Notes under the pieces: generated by a model | Told to the model about the DNA's origin: nothing | What the model saw: only the letters and a program-made list of their open reading frames with translations | Database searches by the model: none | NCBI GenBank assembly: GCA_947630715.1 | Contig: CANRIP010000028.1 | Coordinates: 1 to 33,718, forward strand | Length of the DNA: 33,718 nt | Direction: 5' to 3' | Source of the DNA: an uncultured Acetatifactor sp. | GTDB lineage: Bacteria; Bacillota; Clostridia; Lachnospirales; Lachnospiraceae | Translations under genes and position numbers: made by a program | In this document: piece after piece, positions 30,671-33,718 of the stretch | Layout of the letters: each line of letters opens with the position of its first letter | How positions within the stretch are numbered: position 1 is the first letter of the stretch

Positions 30671-31102
30671 ATGATCGGTCTTTTGATTGCACTGATTTCA
30701 GGAGCGCTGATGAGCGTCCAGGGGGTTTTTAACACGCAGGTGACGAAGGTATCCGGCATTTGGACCGCCGGGGCCTTTGTGCAGTTGACGGCGCTGATCG
30801 TGTGCCTGGGCGCGTGGTCCCTGACGGAGAGAACCAGCCTGTTACGGGTGTTCCGGGTGCGGCCCGGATATATGCTGCTGGGGGGCGTGATCGGCGCGTT
30901 CATTACCTATACGGTCATTCGCAGCATGGATCTGCTGGGGCCTGCGAAGGCGGTGATGCTGATTGTAACGGCGCAGCTCATCGTGGCGTACCTGATCGAG
31001 CTGTTCGGCTGGTTTGGCGTGGAAAAGCAGCCCTGGGAGTGGAGAAAGGGCATCGGCATGCTGGTCATGGTGGCGGGCATTCTCATTTTTAAGTGGAAGT
31101 AA
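30671..31102 (+). CDS. YdcZ/DUF606 (DMT-superfamily) membrane protein
   Basis: A 143-residue protein with five hydrophobic segments. The first, LLIALISGALMSVQGVFNTQ, has the pattern seen in DUF606 proteins, half-size relatives of drug/metabolite transporters. GYMLLGGVIGAFITYTVIRS, LLGPAKAVMLIVTAQLIVAY and GIGMLVMVAGILIFKWK follow. AAAGGTGG lies eight bases before the ATG at 30671; a GTG at 30659 is in frame but overlaps this ribosome site. Substrate unknown. It lies between an orphan solute-binding-like gene and a gene with its own promoter. Confidence 0.82.
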   Translation: MIGLLIALISGALMSVQGVFNTQVTKVSGIWTAGAFVQLTALIVCLGAWSLTERTSLLRVFRVRPGYMLLGGVIGAFITYTVIRSMDLLGPAKAVMLIVTAQLIVAYLIELFGWFGVEKQPWEWRKGIGMLVMVAGILIFKWK

Positions 31103-31121
31103 AAGTTTTTTGATTTCACCC

Positions 31122-31150
31122 TTGTCAAAAAACGCAGTTTCCCTTACAAT
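31122..31150 (+). promoter_or_regulatory. Sigma-A promoter of the comEA-like gene
   Basis: TTGTCA at 31122-31127, exactly 17 bases, then TACAAT at 31145-31150, both five of six consensus positions. The start codon lies 63 bases downstream. Confidence 0.75.
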
Positions 31151-31213
31151 TATTTTTATCAGCATAGAGAGGCAGCCTTTTCATCCGTAGAAAAAAACGG
31201 AAGGAAAGGAGCT

Positions 31214-31870
31214 ATGGTGAAAAAAACGGTTCAAAATCGGATCGCGGTCTGCGGTCTGGTTCTGTGCGCTTTTCTGGCAGGATGCAGATCAGATCCTGAA
31301 GAAACCCTTCTGATCGGCTCCGGTGATGGGGAGGAGGTTCCGTCCCCGCAGGAGAGCGTCAAAGAGGAAATTTCCCAGTGGGAATGGGGATCGGGGGAAA
31401 CCCCGGGACAGCCGGTTCAGACGCCGGCAGAGGATCCGCTGCCCCAGATGTTTCGCGTGTATGTGTGCGGGGCGGTGAAGGAGCCCGGGGTGGTTTCTCT
31501 GCCTCAGGGCAGCATCGCGGAGGACGCGCTGCTTGCGGCCGGCGGTTTTTCCGAAAATGCGTGGCGGGATTATGTGAATCTGGCGGAACGGGTTACGGAC
31601 GGTGAGAAACTGTATTTTCCCTCCCTGGACGAGAGGGATTCCTGGGAGGAAACCGCCGACCAGGCTGCGGTTTCCGGCGCGGTGAACATCAATACGGCGG
31701 ATGCGGCGCTTTTGTGCACCCTTCCGGGAATCGGCGAGTCAAAGGCCGGGGACATTATCGCTTACCGGGAGAAAAACGGGAATTTCGCCACAAAAGAGGA
31801 CATTATGAAGGTTCCCGGGATTAAGGAAAGCGTTTACGAAAAAATCAGTGACAAAATCACGGTAAAATAG
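31214..31870 (+). CDS. comEA: ComEA-like DNA-binding lipoprotein (SLBB + helix-hairpin-helix)
   Basis: A 218-residue protein. The signal peptide ends in LAGC at about residues 21-24, a lipobox, so it is predicted to be a lipoprotein on the outer face of the membrane. An acidic, Pro-rich linker (about 25-75) follows, then an SLBB domain (FRVYVCGAVKEPGVVSLPQG) and a C-terminal ComEA helix-hairpin-helix pair (VNINTADAALLCTLPGIGES, then VPGIKESVYEKI). ComEA binds incoming DNA and hands it to the ComEC channel during transformation. The best-known ComEA proteins use a transmembrane anchor rather than a lipid. comEB and comEC are not in the window. AAAGGAG lies before the ATG. Confidence 0.87.
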   Translation: MVKKTVQNRIAVCGLVLCAFLAGCRSDPEETLLIGSGDGEEVPSPQESVKEEISQWEWGSGETPGQPVQTPAEDPLPQMFRVYVCGAVKEPGVVSLPQGSIAEDALLAAGGFSENAWRDYVNLAERVTDGEKLYFPSLDERDSWEETADQAAVSGAVNINTADAALLCTLPGIGESKAGDIIAYREKNGNFATKEDIMKVPGIKESVYEKISDKITVK

Positions 31871-31902
31871 CCCCCAAGGGGCGGACGGAGAGGGTTGGAC
31901 AG

Positions 31903-32604
31903 ATGGCTAAGAGAGCGTTGGTGGTGGATGACGAAAAACTGATCGTAAAGGGAATCCGGTTCAGTCTGGAGCAGGAAGGCATGGAAACGGACTGCGCCTA
32001 CGACGGCGAGGAGGCGTTGGAATACGCCAGAAACAACCGGTATGACATTATTCTTCTGGATGTTATGCTGCCAAAGCTCACCGGTTTTGAAGTGTGTCAG
32101 CAGATCCGGGAATTTTCCAATGTGCCGATCATTATGCTCACCGCCAAGGGCGACGACATGGACAAAATTCTGGGGCTGGAGTACGGCGCCGACGATTATA
32201 TCACAAAGCCCTTTAACATCCTGGAGGTGAAGGCGCGGATCAAGGCGATCATGCGCCGCACGGAACCGAGACGAGTGCTGGGAGGCGCGGCGGCCGCGCC
32301 CAGGCTGCTGGAGAGCGGCGATATGAAACTGGACTGCGAGGGAAGAAGGGTCTATATCGCCGACAGGGAGATCGGTCTTACGGCCAAGGAATTTGAGGTT
32401 CTGGAGCTTTTGATGCTGAACCCCGACAAGGTTTACAGCAGGGAAAGCCTGTTAAAACTGGTGTGGGGCGAGGATTATCCCGGGGACGTGCGCACGGTGG
32501 ACGTTCATATCAGGAGACTGCGGGAAAAGATCGAGCAGAACCCCAGTGAGCCCAGATATGTACATACGAAATGGGGCGTGGGATATTATTTCCTGAACGC
32601 ATAG
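31903..32604 (+). CDS. OmpR/PhoB-family response regulator
   Basis: A 233-residue two-domain regulator. The receiver domain has the acidic pair in VVDDEK, the phosphorylated Asp53 in IILLDVMLP, the Thr in MLTAKGDD and the Lys in YITKPF. A linker follows (about 120-135, Arg/Ala-rich). The C-terminal winged helix carries GLTAKEFEVLELLMLNPDKV and RTVDVHIRRLREKIEQNP. It starts 32 bases after comEA and is followed by its histidine kinase after 20 bases. The pair may control envelope or cell-wall genes, as related systems do, but its target is not shown by the sequence. Confidence 0.95.
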   Translation: MAKRALVVDDEKLIVKGIRFSLEQEGMETDCAYDGEEALEYARNNRYDIILLDVMLPKLTGFEVCQQIREFSNVPIIMLTAKGDDMDKILGLEYGADDYITKPFNILEVKARIKAIMRRTEPRRVLGGAAAAPRLLESGDMKLDCEGRRVYIADREIGLTAKEFEVLELLMLNPDKVYSRESLLKLVWGEDYPGDVRTVDVHIRRLREKIEQNPSEPRYVHTKWGVGYYFLNA

Positions 32605-32624
32605 GGGAGAATCTGGCGGAGAAA

Positions 32625-33718
32625 ATGATCAAGGACTTATTTCACGGATTTTTACAGCTTATTTCTCTGCGCAGCCTGAAGGCTCGCATTTTTCTGATTA
32701 TACTGCTGGTCGGCACGATTCCCTGTGTGTTTATGCGTTACGGCATTTTGGACAATTATGAGGAGCGCACGGTGGAGCTGCGCATTGCCGCGGTGCGCAA
32801 TCAGCTACGGGTGGTGGGAAACCATCTGCTCAACAATCACTTTCTGGGCGGCAGCCAGCCGGACGATCTGAATCAGACGGCCTCCCGGAATGTCATAGAC
32901 GCGGAGCTGGAAACCATTTCCGATCTGTACGAGGGACGGGTGGTGATTGTGGATTCCAGCCTGAAAGTGGTGATGGACACCTATGGCATCAGCGAGGGGA
33001 AAACCATGATTTCCGAGGAAGTGATCCGCTGCTTTCAGGGACAGAACACCTCTTATTATGACAGGGAGCACGGTTACATAGAGCTGACGGTCCCCATCAT
33101 GGACACAGGCGCTCAGAACAGCGAGGACAACTCCGGCGCCTCCGGCGTCATTGTGGGGGTGATGCTCACCAGCATTTCCAACGAATCCATCATCAGCACT
33201 CTGGAGGTGCTGAACCGCCGGGCGCTGATCCTGCAGAATATTATGCTGGTGTGCGTGGTGGCGGTGGCGTTTCTGATGGCCGTGCTGGTGACCAGGCCCT
33301 TAAACAAGGTTACGAACGCCATCAACGATGTGCAGGCGGAATACACGGACGAAAGAATTTCCGTGCCGGGCTATTCGGAGACGGCGCACATTGTGGATGC
33401 TTTTAACCAGTTGCTGGGAAGAATGAAGGTGTTGGACGATTCCAGGCAGGAATTCGTGGCGAACGTCTCCCATGAGCTGAAGACGCCCATGACATCCGTC
33501 AAGGTGCTGGCGGATTCCCTGCTGGCTCAGTCGGATGCGCCGGCGGAGCTTTACAGGGAATTTATGGAGGATATTGTTTCCGAGATCGACAGGGAGAATC
33601 AGATTATCACGGATCTTCTGGCGCTGGTAAAGATGGATAAAAAGGTTCAGGAGCTGAACATTACGTCCGTGGATATCAACGCCCTGACGGAGCTGATCCT
33701 GAAAAGGCTGCGTCCCAT
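32625..33718 (+). CDS. Sensor histidine kinase, 3' end beyond the window
   Basis: An open frame of at least 364 residues that runs off the right edge. Transmembrane segment 1 is at about 22-38 (IFLIILLVGTIPCVF). An extracytoplasmic sensor region of roughly 160 residues follows, then transmembrane segment 2 at about 201-223. A HAMP-type linker (TRPLNKVTNAINDVQ) comes next, then the HisKA domain with the phosphorylated His283 in FVANVSHELKTPMTSVK. The ATP-binding domain lies beyond the window. The ATG at 32625 has GGAG only three bases before it; no better start exists nearby. It partners the response regulator just upstream. Confidence 0.92.
   Translation, partial: MIKDLFHGFLQLISLRSLKARIFLIILLVGTIPCVFMRYGILDNYEERTVELRIAAVRNQLRVVGNHLLNNHFLGGSQPDDLNQTASRNVIDAELETISDLYEGRVVIVDSSLKVVMDTYGISEGKTMISEEVIRCFQGQNTSYYDREHGYIELTVPIMDTGAQNSEDNSGASGVIVGVMLTSISNESIISTLEVLNRRALILQNIMLVCVVAVAFLMAVLVTRPLNKVTNAINDVQAEYTDERISVPGYSETAHIVDAFNQLLGRMKVLDDSRQEFVANVSHELKTPMTSVKVLADSLLAQSDAPAELYREFMEDIVSEIDRENQIITDLLALVKMDKKVQELNITSVDINALTELILKRLRP

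Overview
The window looks like chromosome from a spore-forming Clostridia, most likely a Lachnospiraceae gut bacterium. Reasons: strong AGGAGG-type ribosome binding sites, TTGACA/TATAAT promoters, a SpoVAE-type sporulation protein, DUF5721- and DUF1294-type genes, and a glycan cluster rich in LicD, DUF4422 and GT11 proteins. No rRNA, tRNA, CRISPR array, insertion sequence or phage gene was seen. By eye, base composition falls into two parts: bases 1 to about 13,960 are AT-rich (strongly so before about 3.5 kb), and the sequence from about 14 kb rises to a clearly GC-rich style.

Region 1 (1-13,861, all + strand) is a surface-glycan assembly cluster. It holds a GT4 glycosyltransferase, a hexapeptide acyltransferase, two small membrane-anchored Rossmann proteins, a GT11 alpha-1,2-fucosyltransferase, an FkbM methyltransferase, a GT2, a GT32-like DXD glycosyltransferase, a LicD-family phosphotransferase, another GT2, a class I methyltransferase, a HAD protein lacking its catalytic aspartates, a LicC-like cytidylyltransferase and a DUF4422 protein. 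Eight of these proteins carry a similar ~90-residue Rossmann-like module, alone behind a membrane anchor or fused N- or C-terminally to an enzyme. This is the most unusual feature of the window.

Region 2 (13,968-16,510, +) is a three-gene set: a ribulose-phosphate-3-epimerase-like protein, an IspD/TarI-like cytidylyltransferase and a TarJ-like zinc dehydrogenase. Together they could make a CDP-pentitol (CDP-ribitol or an epimer) as a pentitol-phosphate donor. The LicD protein of region 1 belongs to the same superfamily as the animal ribitol-phosphate transferases fukutin and FKRP, so it is a plausible user. A GH8 (Rex-like) glycosidase follows and ends at a strong terminator.

Region 3 (17,917-21,075) is housekeeping and accessory: a DUF11 protein (-), a small hypothetical, RidA and SpoVAE (+), then DUF5721 and DUF1294 proteins (-).

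Region 4 (21,131-29,203) is arginine biosynthesis. argG runs leftward with a structured leader. Facing it is a conserved hypothetical gene preceded by a promoter-like box and two terminator-like hairpins. Then comes a rightward argC - Nudix - GNAT - argJ - argB - argD operon from a consensus promoter. argF and argH are not in the window.

Region 5 (29,211-33,718, +) holds an orphan solute-binding-like protein, a YdcZ/DUF606 membrane protein, a ComEA-like lipoprotein with its own promoter, an OmpR-family response regulator and its sensor kinase, which is cut by the window end. All calls are from reading the sequence; no database search was run.
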